A DNA stretch of 7,562 nt from JBJXFY01 sp046155815 (GCA_046155815.1 JBJXFY010000409.1:1-7562); one strand, 5' to 3'. Positions 1 to 6,561 are shown, numbered from the stretch's first letter. The notes: generated by a model from the sequence alone, not told the origin. Program-made: numbers and translations.

Positions 1-1
1 C

Positions 2-343
2 CGATCTCCTTCCGGCCGCCGGCTTGTCCGCCGCCGCCCGGCCGCCGCGGTGAACGGCGGTTTCTGGGAATTTCCGAATCTTGAGATCCTCCCTGGCGAT
101 ACCGCCGATCCGGCCGCCGCGGCGCGCCTGCTCCTTGGCGTGCGCCGTGCCGTGCCGGTGCGCCTGGGCGAGGTCCGGCACGCGATCACCCGCCACCGGA
201 TCACGCAGGTGGCGTGGCGGGTGCGGCTGCCGCGCCCGGTCCGCCCGGGCGGCGACGCACGGTGGCAGACGCTCGCGGAACTGCACGAGCTGCCGATGGT
301 GACCGCCCATCGCCGGCTGTTGCAGCGGCTCGAAACCGCTTGA
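2..343 (+). CDS. mutY: A/G-specific adenine glycosylase (MutY), C-terminal part only
   Basis: MutY removes adenine mispaired with 8-oxoguanine or guanine, starting base-excision repair. Only the C-terminal 8-oxoG-recognition (NUDIX-like) domain is in the window. The reading frame is open from base 2, so the gene begins outside and the ATG-less 5' edge is a window cut, not a truncation in the genome. Visible landmarks in order are RLVRRRP, then GGFWEFPN (the GLWEFP-type motif of MutY C-domains), then HAITRHRITQVAW (the H-x-hydrophobic-T/S-H block), and finally LPMVTAHRRLL near the end (the 'LP.....H.k.l' block that closes the family). The HhH glycosylase domain and the FeS cluster cysteines lie upstream and cannot be checked. 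The gene converges on the EF-hand gene, with 37 bases between the two stop codons and no convincing terminator there. A standalone NUDIX hydrolase is the alternative, but no NUDIX box is visible. Confidence 0.85.
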   Translation, partial: RSPSGRRLVRRRPAAAVNGGFWEFPNLEILPGDTADPAAAARLLLGVRRAVPVRLGEVRHAITRHRITQVAWRVRLPRPVRPGGDARWQTLAELHELPMVTAHRRLLQRLETA

Positions 344-380
344 GCCGGGGCCGCCCGGTTCCAGGGGCGCCGCCGTGTCC

Positions 381-2606
381 TCAAGGCGCGGCGGGCAGGG
401 CGTTCGTTTCGGCGGGCTTCACCACGTCGAGCAGGCCGGGCTTCTTCGCGTCGTAAGGCGTGCCGAGCTTCCCGCCGGACCATTTGTCCACGAGCCCGTA
501 GTGGTTCAGGAGGCTGTAGAGGAAGCCGAGGATGACGGCCCAGAGGAGCAGCTTGGGCCAGACGGCGGGCGGTTCGGAAAACTGGTCGTCCGCGGCGGGC
601 AGGGTGCCGGGCGGGAGCGTGGCGACCGTGGTGAGGATCTTGCCAAGCGGCACGGGAACCTTCACGCGGCCGTTTACGGCCCAGCCGGAGGCGTCGAGCA
701 GCGGGCCGAGGTTGCGCTGGCGGAGCTTGAGCCAGGCGATGAGCATCGAGGGGCCGGAGACGAGCAGCAGCAGCCCGGCAAACGCGATGCAGATCTGCCA
801 GAAGGGCAGGAAAAACAGCCCCGTCAGGTAGCCCACGATGCCGGTCATGAGCGTGCCGATGCCAGCGATGGCCACGCTGATCGCGGCCACGGTGCCGACG
901 TCCACCTTCTTCGGCGCCGCGGGCGGGGCCTTGTCCGCGGCGGCGGCGGCGGCGGTGAGCTTCGCGTCGGACGCGGCGTCCGCGGCGGCGGCGCGCTTCG
1001 CGACCATCTCCTCGATCAGCCGCACGAGCTTCTTGTACGGCGACCAGAAGGCCTGCCGGATGCTGATGGGGTTTTCGACGATCCTCGTGATGGTGGCGTC
1101 CCAGTCGCGGCCCTTGCGGTCGTAGAAGACGCCGTTGCGGCCGACCATGAGGTTGTCGCCGTCGCCGTCGGTGAAGGCGGCCGCGATGCTCACCTTCTCG
1201 CCGCCGGGCCGGGTGCAGTCGCAGTACGCGAGGTAGGCCTTGGAGAGGCCGGCCAGGGCGGCGTGCTTGCCCGGATCATCCACGCGGACGCAGAGATCGC
1301 AGGCGCGGGCGTCGAGGTAGAGCCGGCCGGCCTGGAAGGTGGCGGGCCGCGCGGTGTCGTAAAAGTCGGCGAAGTTGACGAAATTGTTCAGCAGCGTGCG
1401 CAGGTCGCGGTAGAACCGGATGAGCTTCTCGACGTCGGTGATGGCGGCCGCCTCGGCGGCGAGGGCGGCGTCCTGCTGGATGAGCCGGCTGATCGCGGGG
1501 TGCGCGTCGGCGGCGAGGATTTCCCTCACCCGCGGCAGGCCGAGGGCTTCGACGCGCACCGCGGGCTTGCCGGCGGCCCAGGCGAGGTACGGCTCGAAGC
1601 GGTCCTTCAGCGCCGTCCATTCGGCCTCCGTCAGCGACGCCTTGTCCGCGCCCGGCAGCGGCGCGATCACGGTGGACTTGAGGGTGGCGAGGGCTTTGGT
1701 CCACGCGGGATTGATCCCGTCCGTGAGCGACAGCGGCCGGCCGGCCTCGATGCGCGCGAGCGGGAAGCCGGCGACCTCCTGCGCGCTGATCGTCATGTCC
1801 TTGGCGGCGACGGCGAGGTACTCGGCCTCCTGACGATTCACCGCGGCGAGGGCGCGCGGGTCGAACGCGGCGAGGCGGCAGCGGGCGAAGTAGTCGTCCA
1901 CCTTCGGGCGTACGGCTTGGAGCGCGCCCGCGGCAGCGGCCGTGGCATCGCCCAATGGCAGCAGCTCGTCCTTCCGCGCCTCGGCCTGCGCGGCCCAAGC
2001 CTGCAACATGTTCAACTGGCCGAAGAACGAATCGAGCTTGAACTGGCTGATGCCCGGCTTGCCGCTGCGGTCCGCCTCAGCGCCCTGCGTCGCGATCACT
2101 TCGCCCACGATGCGCCGGAGCGCGGGATCCTCCGCGGCGTCGGCGGGGATGATGCCGTCGCCGTTGAGCTTGGTCTGGGCGAAGATCTTCGCGGTGTCCG
2201 CCACGTCGGCCAGCGAAATGGCGGTGGCGTCGGGCTTGCCGAGGTTGCGGAGGATGCCCTTGGCGGAGACGAGGATGGCCTTGCCGTTGTCCGTCGTGTC
2301 GTTGATCTGCGCGAGGGGGAGGGTGTCGCTGCCGTGTTTCAGCGCGCCCAGATCCCTCAGGTGATCCTCGGCCCACTGCACCGCGGCGATGATCTCGGGC
2401 ACGCGGACGCGGCCATCCCCGTCGCCGTCAATCAGGGCGAGGGTGCGCTCGTCGAACTCGAGCCCCTTCGCCGGGCAGGCGAGGGCGACCCACAGCTTGG
2501 GGTCGAGGTGCTCGAGGTTCCGGTAATCCTCGGCGGATTCGAAGCGGACCTGGTCGAGGCCGCCGGCACGGAAGAAGTGCCAGCGGTGGGCGGTGGGGGT
2601 GCTCAT
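381..2606 (-). CDS. Large EF-hand membrane protein of unknown function
   Basis: The 741-residue product has no N-terminal signal peptide. It opens with HRWHFFRAGGLDQV and has one canonical EF-hand calcium loop at residues 60-71 (D60, D62, D64, G65, E71). Degenerate loops may lie at about 147-158 (NGDGI) and 179-190 (DRSGKPGIS). A mostly helical region follows. Residues 430-515 hold C436-x2-C439 and C462-x-C464, then a GDGDNLMVGRNGVFYDRKG block. An Ala-rich linker (about 538-568) leads to three hydrophobic segments at about 570-592, 602-626 and 685-702. The basic LKLRQR after the second segment fits an N-terminus-inside topology, which would put the roughly 560-residue front part in the cytoplasm. 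I recall similar uncharacterised proteins from Bacteroidota and Verrucomicrobiota but know no function. Calcium-dependent sensing or scaffolding at the inner membrane is only a guess. The ATG at 2606 has no Shine-Dalgarno sequence. The gene stands alone, with 211 bases to the operon behind it. Confidence 0.9.
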   Translation of the reverse strand: MSTPTAHRWHFFRAGGLDQVRFESAEDYRNLEHLDPKLWVALACPAKGLEFDERTLALIDGDGDGRVRVPEIIAAVQWAEDHLRDLGALKHGSDTLPLAQINDTTDNGKAILVSAKGILRNLGKPDATAISLADVADTAKIFAQTKLNGDGIIPADAAEDPALRRIVGEVIATQGAEADRSGKPGISQFKLDSFFGQLNMLQAWAAQAEARKDELLPLGDATAAAAGALQAVRPKVDDYFARCRLAAFDPRALAAVNRQEAEYLAVAAKDMTISAQEVAGFPLARIEAGRPLSLTDGINPAWTKALATLKSTVIAPLPGADKASLTEAEWTALKDRFEPYLAWAAGKPAVRVEALGLPRVREILAADAHPAISRLIQQDAALAAEAAAITDVEKLIRFYRDLRTLLNNFVNFADFYDTARPATFQAGRLYLDARACDLCVRVDDPGKHAALAGLSKAYLAYCDCTRPGGEKVSIAAAFTDGDGDNLMVGRNGVFYDRKGRDWDATITRIVENPISIRQAFWSPYKKLVRLIEEMVAKRAAAADAASDAKLTAAAAAADKAPPAAPKKVDVGTVAAISVAIAGIGTLMTGIVGYLTGLFFLPFWQICIAFAGLLLLVSGPSMLIAWLKLRQRNLGPLLDASGWAVNGRVKVPVPLGKILTTVATLPPGTLPAADDQFSEPPAVWPKLLLWAVILGFLYSLLNHYGLVDKWSGGKLGTPYDAKKPGLLDVVKPAETNALPAAP

Positions 2607-2817
2607 GGCAAAAAGCGGATTTCTACGTTCGGCGCCCCGCGGGGTTCCACGGGGCGGGCCGACGCTAGCAAGGGAACAGGTGGATTCAATGCCGGCGCAG
2701 GACGCGACCCGTTCAACACGGGGGTGATCGGAGGTTTCCGGTGAGTTCCTCCGTCATTTGACCCGTCACGTCCACGGTCTACGGCCAGCTTTCCAGGCTG
2801 CGCTCCCCGCGCCGCCA
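2607..2817. other. Intergenic region upstream of the EF-hand gene
   Basis: This 211-base gap separates the stop of the neuraminidase-like gene from the start of the EF-hand gene, both on the - strand. It should therefore hold the end of one transcript and the promoter of the next. An inverted repeat CGCCCCG/CGGGGCG lies at 2633-2639 and 2650-2656, overlapping the palindrome CCCCGCGGGG at 2635-2644. A second repeat, CGGAGG/CCTCCG at 2729-2734 and 2748-2753, has a 13-base loop and no T-run, so it is at best a weak terminator. On the - strand, TTGAAT followed 16 bases later by TAGCGT is a poor sigma70-like pair. I see no small gene. Confidence 0.5.
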
Positions 2818-3840
2818 CTACAGCTTTGCCGGGTCCAGCACGGCGCGGCGAATGCGCTCGCGCCGCCAAGTGTAGGTCACGTGGACGAGGCCGTCGCGGG
2901 ACTGGATGACGGCAGGGTAGGAGTACTCGCCTTGGCCATCCTCGAGCGTCGCCACATCGCGCCAGCTTGCGCCGTCGTGGGACACAGCCACGCCCAGGAT
3001 GCCGCGGCTGGTCTTCGAGGGGTTGTAGACCAGCAGGAACCGGCCGTCGGCGAGCGCCACCGCGTCGATCCCGGAGTTGGGGTTTGGCAGCCGTGTGGGG
3101 CGGAGCTGGCTCCACTTGCGGCCGCCGTCGCGGGACCATCCCTCGAGCACCACGCGCTGCTTGGAACGGCACAGGATCTGGATGTTCTTCGCGTCGTGGA
3201 CCAGGATGGTCGGCTGGATGGCGCCCCACACGTCGGTGTCGTTCAGCCGCGGCGAGCGGTGCCACGAGCCACCCACGCCCCAGGTCCATTCCATCCGCAC
3301 GTACCAGCCGGCATCCTCGTGGCTGGCGCCGAAGAGCAGCCGGCCGTCGGCGAGTTCCACCGGCTTGTTGCGCACGGGGCCGATGTGGCCGTCGGGGATG
3401 CGCCGCGGCCGGGACCACGAGCGGCCGTTGTCATCGGACTGCATCCAATACCCCCACCATGTGGCAGGGCTGGGGCCGACCTTGTAAAAGAGCAGCAGTG
3501 GTCCGTCCTTGGGCTGGAAGAGCACCGGGTTCCAACACGGGTAACGGCGGTCTTCCCGGGCGTCGTAGCCCTCGGCGACGCGGTGGGGCACGGTCCAGAC
3601 GCCGTTCGTGTGCCAGGCAAGGTAGATGGAGACGTCCTGATGGCGCTCACGGGTGCCAGCGAACCAAGAGGCCAGCAGGCCCTCGGAGGTCTCGACAATG
3701 GTCGAGGCGTGATTCGCGGGCAGGAAATCGTCGAAGATAAACTCCTGCTTCAGCAGCGCTGCCTGGCCGGGTAGGTCGGCGGCGGGGATGGAAGCCTTTC
3801 CGAAGAGGAGGACGAGAAAGAGGATGAGAGCGGAGCGCAT
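2818..3840 (-). CDS. Secreted neuraminidase-like (COG4692-type, BNR/Asp-box) protein
   Basis: The 340-residue product has a signal peptide (R2, hydrophobic 4-14, probable cut after A21). The mature part reads as a six-bladed-propeller, sialidase-like protein. Asp boxes (S-x-D-x-G-x-x-W) occur at 135-142 and 236-243, with a shortened one at 287-293 (SHDGASW). Other blocks match what I know of the predicted neuraminidases of the COG4692/BNR_2 group: HASTIVE at 44-50, PCWNPVLFQPKDGPL from 101, GPVRNKP at 154-160, PNPNSG at 252-257, GEYSYP at 304-309 and YTWRR at 323-327. The classical FRIP motif of GH33 sialidases is not seen, so cleavage of sialic acid is unproven and another glycan is possible. 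The gene starts three bases after the stop of the esterase gene (TGA-CCC-ATG), so the two are surely co-transcribed and probably translationally coupled. No Shine-Dalgarno sequence precedes its ATG. It should act in the periplasm or outside the cell. Confidence 0.87.
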   Translation of the reverse strand: MRSALILFLVLLFGKASIPAADLPGQAALLKQEFIFDDFLPANHASTIVETSEGLLASWFAGTRERHQDVSIYLAWHTNGVWTVPHRVAEGYDAREDRRYPCWNPVLFQPKDGPLLLFYKVGPSPATWWGYWMQSDDNGRSWSRPRRIPDGHIGPVRNKPVELADGRLLFGASHEDAGWYVRMEWTWGVGGSWHRSPRLNDTDVWGAIQPTILVHDAKNIQILCRSKQRVVLEGWSRDGGRKWSQLRPTRLPNPNSGIDAVALADGRFLLVYNPSKTSRGILGVAVSHDGASWRDVATLEDGQGEYSYPAVIQSRDGLVHVTYTWRRERIRRAVLDPAKL

Positions 3841-3843
3841 GGG

Positions 3844-5388
3844 TCAGGGCTTCTTGACGGTGGTCAGCGGGAAATTGTCCGTGCGGAAGGGCGTGGCCGG
3901 CAGGCCGTCCTTGTTGAACAGGTTCACCATCGGAAAGTCGGCCCAGCCGTAGCGCACGGCCAGGGGCGTTGGGACCTTGGGGCTGCTGACGATCACCCGG
4001 TCGCTCTCGATGCGCGCGTCGGCCCAGGCCCACTGGCGGTCGCTGCCGGCGATCTGGAAGCCCTGTAGGCGGCCGCCCCGCGCCTCGAGCCCCGCGCCGA
4101 CATGGTCGAAGCTCAGCACCGCCTCGCCTTGGCGCACCGTCATCCGTCGGAACTCGGGGCCGCTGGCGGTGATCCGTTCGCCGTAGGCGATCCCGCGGGC
4201 GAGCAGCGCCAGGCGCTCGCCCACCTCGCGCTTCTTCTGGGGGTGGATGTCGTCCTTGTCGCCGAGGTCGGTGGTGACGGCCATGCCGGTCTCGGGCAGC
4301 AGCTTCGTGGTGAAAAGCTGCGCCTCGCGGAGCTCCGCCCAGTCGCTGTCGCCCGGCGCGGCGGCGATCTCGGCCAGCGTGCGCTTGCGGTTCTTGTCCC
4401 ACGGCGCGAGCTGGACGAAGAGGAACGGGAAGTCGCCCTGATCCCAGTCCTCGCGCCAGTTGAGGATCATCGAGGGACACAGGCGCGCGTACTGGTCGGC
4501 GCGGCCGGCATTGGACTCCCCCTGGTACCAGATCGCGCCGGCAATCGCGTACGGGATGAGCGGGGCGATCATGCCGTTGTAGAGCTCGGTGGGTTTCCAC
4601 GGCAGGCCGGGCCGGCCGCGGGCGGGCTGCCGGCCCTGCGCGCGCGCTTCGGCGGCCTCTTTCTCCCATGCTGCGATGGCTTCGTCCGCGCGGAGCCGGG
4701 CCCCGGAATACGCGCCGAGAATGTCCTGCTCGAACTCCGGCACGGCGGAGAGCACGCCCTCGCGCATCCAGACTTCTGCGGGCGAGCCGCCCCATGAAGT
4801 GTGGATGATGCCGACGGGCACCCCGCGTTCCGCCTGCAGGGCGCGGGCGAAATAGTAGGCGGTGGCGGAGAAGTTGGTGAGGTGTTCAGGGCGCGCGGGC
4901 AGCCACTGCGCCTCCACGTCGTCCATCGGCGCGTCGGCCTTGAGCTTGGGGACGGTGAAGAGCCGGATGTGGTTGTTGTACGAGGCGTCAAGGGCCGGGC
5001 CGGGATCCTCGGTGAGGCGCATGGGCCATTCCATGTTCGACTGGCCGCTGGCGATCCAGACCTCGCCGACGAGGATGTTGGTGCGGAGCAAGTCGCCGGT
5101 CCCGCTGACGCGCAGGTCGTAAGGTCCGCCGGCGCGGGAGGCGGGGAGGTCCGCGCGCCACCGGCCGTCGGCCCCGGTCACCGCGGACACGCGGCGCCCG
5201 GCGAACTCGACCGTCACGCGCTCGCCCGGCGTCGCCCAACCCCACACGGGGATCCGGCGGCCCTGCTGGAAAAGGGCGTTGTCCGAGAAGAGCGCCGGGA
5301 GACGCACCTCAGCGCGGGCGGTCACGGCGAGCAGAAGGGTGGCCGCGAGGGCGCGCAGCCCGCGGCGGAGTTGAGGCCGGGAGGTCAT
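3844..5388 (-). CDS. Sialate O-acetylesterase family protein (SASA, SGNH-type esterase)
   Basis: The 514-residue exported esterase is expected to remove acetyl groups from sugars. Its signal peptide has RR at 8-9, a hydrophobic stretch at 12-23 and a likely cut after A26 (TARA-EV). A beta-rich N-terminal part (about 27-105) is followed by the SGNH-like SASA domain. That domain shows GQSNMEWPM with the presumed nucleophile S117, HTSWGGSPAE at 196-205, WYQGESNAG at 287-295, and DDIHP with D379 and H382 as the likely acid/base pair. A charged helical insertion lies at about 235-260, and residues 400-514 form a beta-rich tail. Length and layout are ordinary for the large members of this family (CAZy CE20-like). 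Members act on sialic acids but also on acetylated xylan and other glycans, so the name does not settle the substrate. It is the first gene of an operon with the neuraminidase-like gene. The chosen ATG gives a complete signal peptide; no Shine-Dalgarno sequence or convincing promoter is visible upstream. Confidence 0.92.
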   Translation of the reverse strand: MTSRPQLRRGLRALAATLLLAVTARAEVRLPALFSDNALFQQGRRIPVWGWATPGERVTVEFAGRRVSAVTGADGRWRADLPASRAGGPYDLRVSGTGDLLRTNILVGEVWIASGQSNMEWPMRLTEDPGPALDASYNNHIRLFTVPKLKADAPMDDVEAQWLPARPEHLTNFSATAYYFARALQAERGVPVGIIHTSWGGSPAEVWMREGVLSAVPEFEQDILGAYSGARLRADEAIAAWEKEAAEARAQGRQPARGRPGLPWKPTELYNGMIAPLIPYAIAGAIWYQGESNAGRADQYARLCPSMILNWREDWDQGDFPFLFVQLAPWDKNRKRTLAEIAAAPGDSDWAELREAQLFTTKLLPETGMAVTTDLGDKDDIHPQKKREVGERLALLARGIAYGERITASGPEFRRMTVRQGEAVLSFDHVGAGLEARGGRLQGFQIAGSDRQWAWADARIESDRVIVSSPKVPTPLAVRYGWADFPMVNLFNKDGLPATPFRTDNFPLTTVKKP

Positions 5389-5421
5389 CCGTCAAGCTCA
5401 CGCGGTGGGAGCGGGCAGCGT

Positions 5422-5445
5422 CAAGCCTGCGCGGGAGCAGGCTTG
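5422..5445. repeat. Perfect 9-bp inverted repeat, possibly REP-like
   Basis: CAAGCCTGC (5422-5430) and GCAGGCTTG (5437-5445) are exact reverse complements around the six-base loop GCGGGA. The hairpin lies between the esterase start and the tRNA, so it falls in the 5' region of the - strand operon and just ahead of the tRNA. No T-run follows on either strand, which argues against a terminator. The flanks (GGGAGC-x-GGC at 5407-5415 and again at 5433-5441) give it the look of a short dispersed palindromic element, but copy number cannot be judged from one window. Confidence 0.5.
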
Positions 5446-5488
5446 CGGCCGGAGGCGCAGCGCGGTTAGGTCACGGCGCTTCGCCCGT

Positions 5489-5575
5489 GCCGGCGTGGCG
5501 GAATCGGCAGACGCGCCGGACTCAAAATCCGGTTCCCGCAAGGGAGTGTGGGTTCGACCCCCTCCGCCGGCACCA
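5489..5575 (+). tRNA. tRNA-Leu (anticodon CAA)
   Basis: The 87-base tRNA folds as a class II tRNA. The acceptor stem is GCCGGCG (5489-5495) with CGCCGGC (5565-5571), followed by A5572 and an encoded CCA at 5573-5575. The anticodon stem CCGGA/TCCGG (5516-5520 and 5528-5532) carries the loop CTCAAAA, so the anticodon is CAA at 5523-5525 and reads UUG. The long variable arm is a TCCC/GGGA stem closed by a GCAA tetraloop (5534-5545), as expected for leucine. The T loop TTCGACC is at 5553-5559. Its stem GTGGG/CCCTC has one T-T mismatch at pair 50-64. I see no convincing promoter boxes upstream. Confidence 0.96.
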
Positions 5576-5603
5576 TGCTGGTCCGAGCCCGGCGGACGGA
5601 TTG

Positions 5604-5630
5604 GCCGCCCGCCGGGGCGCCCCGGGCGGC
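5604..5630 (+). terminator. GC-rich hairpin behind tRNA-Leu, possible terminator
   Basis: GCCGCCCG (5604-5611) pairs perfectly with CGGGCGGC (5623-5630). The loop region contains the 14-base palindrome CCGGGGC/GCCCCGG at 5612-5625, so more than one fold is possible. The hairpin begins 29 bases after the tRNA 3' end. Only a poor AAAGATTGTT follows instead of a T-run, so this may be a 3' processing or weak termination structure rather than a strong intrinsic terminator. Confidence 0.35.
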
Positions 5631-5729
5631 AAAGATTGTTGACGATAATGGTTGCCCTCCCGGCTTGAACCGTCAGGTTGGCGGCCACTGCTGGCTGGCT
5701 CGTCGTTTTCAAGGCTTGGCAAATCCTCA

Positions 5730-5772
5730 CGTGAACCCGGTTCACGGAAGATTTCCGTCCCGAAGTACGGGA
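5730..5772. promoter_or_regulatory. Three abutting inverted repeats upstream of the RRM gene
   Basis: Three dyads follow one another with almost no gap: CGTGAACC-C-GGTTCACG at 5730-5746, ACGGAA-GAT-TTCCGT at 5744-5758, and TCCCG-AAGTA-CGGGA at 5758-5772. The first and second share bases 5744-5746, so they cannot both fold fully in RNA. They end 43 bases before the chosen start of the RRM gene. The first is a near-symmetric 17-mer that could be a repressor or activator site. The set could equally be a structured mRNA leader. No clear -10/-35 pair was found nearby, so the promoter position relative to the dyads is unknown. Confidence 0.5.
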
Positions 5773-5815
5773 AATGATGCGGAAAGCACCGCGTCGTCGG
5801 CCGGCTGAACACCTG

Positions 5816-6160
<345 letters not shown>

Positions 6161-6172
6161 GATTTCATCAAC

Positions 6173-6215
6173 CGAAAGGCGGGGTTCCGGTGAACCGGAC
6201 CCCGCCTTTCGTTTT
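6173..6215 (+). terminator. Rho-independent terminator of the RRM gene
   Basis: A 17-bp stem with one bulged T pairs 6173-6190 (starting CGAAAGGCGGGG) with 6195-6211 (ending CCCCGCCTTTCG) around a TGAA loop, followed by TTTT at 6212-6215. It starts 12 bases after the RRM stop codon. It lies 23 bases ahead of infA, so infA probably has little independent promoter space downstream of it and may depend on readthrough or a promoter overlapping this structure. Confidence 0.9.
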
Positions 6216-6238
6216 CCCCCAAGGCTCCCGTTCGTTGC

Positions 6239-6454
6239 ATGAAAGAAGACCACATCGAAGTTGAAGGCCGCGTCACCACCGTCCTGCCCGGTACCCTGTT
6301 CCGCGTCGAGCTCGACAACAAGCACCTCGTCCTCGCGACCATTTGCGGCAAGATGCGCAAGCGCTGGGTGCGGCTGACCGTGGGCGACCGGGTGAAGATG
6401 GAAATGTCGCCCTACGACCTCGGCAAGGCGCGCATTACCTGGCGGCTCAAGTAG
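6239..6454 (+). CDS. infA: Translation initiation factor IF-1
   Basis: The 71-residue product is a single S1/OB-fold protein that binds the A site of the 30S subunit with IF-2 and IF-3 during initiation. It matches the family from end to end: KEDHIEVEGRV at the start, LFRVELDNKH in the middle, GKMRKRWVRL, GDRVKMEMSPYDL, and RITWRLK at the end. Its length is one residue below the usual 72 because it begins MKED rather than MAKED. The common AHISGKMR segment reads ATICGKMR here, a modest change. The only purine-rich stretch upstream is AAGG, 14 bases from the ATG. The gene stands between a terminator for the RRM gene and its own hairpins downstream, and is not in a ribosomal protein operon in this window. 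Confidence 0.97.
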   Translation: MKEDHIEVEGRVTTVLPGTLFRVELDNKHLVLATICGKMRKRWVRLTVGDRVKMEMSPYDLGKARITWRLK

Positions 6455-6513
6455 CCCGCCCGCGATTCTTTCCCCGAAGCGCGCCCCTGCGCATCGGGCA
6501 TGCCGGCGGCGGG

Positions 6514-6532
6514 GAGCCCGGCACCCGGGCTT
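6514..6532 (+). other. Hairpin in the 3' region of infA
   Basis: AGCCCGG (6515-6521) pairs with CCGGGCT (6525-6531) around a three-base CAC loop, extended by a G-T pair at 6514 and 6532. No T-run follows, so this looks like an mRNA 3' structure upstream of the terminator at 6562 rather than a terminator itself. Confidence 0.4.
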
Positions 6533-6561
6533 CGGCAAGTTGCCCGGCGGCCCGTCCTCCG

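Noticed and set aside
2663..2692. TTGAAT and TAGCGT as a - strand promoter for the EF-hand gene
   Set aside because: Only four and three of six bases match the sigma70 boxes, and such pairs are common by chance; kept only as a remark in the intergenic entry.
375..2744. A 789-codon open frame on the + strand opposite the EF-hand gene
   Set aside because: Its product is low-complexity and rich in Gly, Arg, Glu and Asp with no domain. It is the mirror of the real - strand gene in GC-rich DNA, where antisense stops are rare.
2758..3774. Long + strand open frame opposite the neuraminidase-like gene
   Set aside because: The - strand frame has a signal peptide, Asp boxes and family motifs; the + strand product has none and is a codon-bias shadow.
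5489..5575. tRNA as an integration site for a mobile element
   Set aside because: No integrase, no second copy of the tRNA 3' end and no change in gene character is seen around it.
5639..5649. TTGACG and GATAAT as promoter boxes behind tRNA-Leu
   Set aside because: The two motifs overlap instead of being 16-18 bases apart, and neither has a partner at proper spacing.
5548..5808. Short + strand open frame starting inside tRNA-Leu
   Set aside because: It overlaps the tRNA and the structured leader, and its product shows no recognisable pattern.
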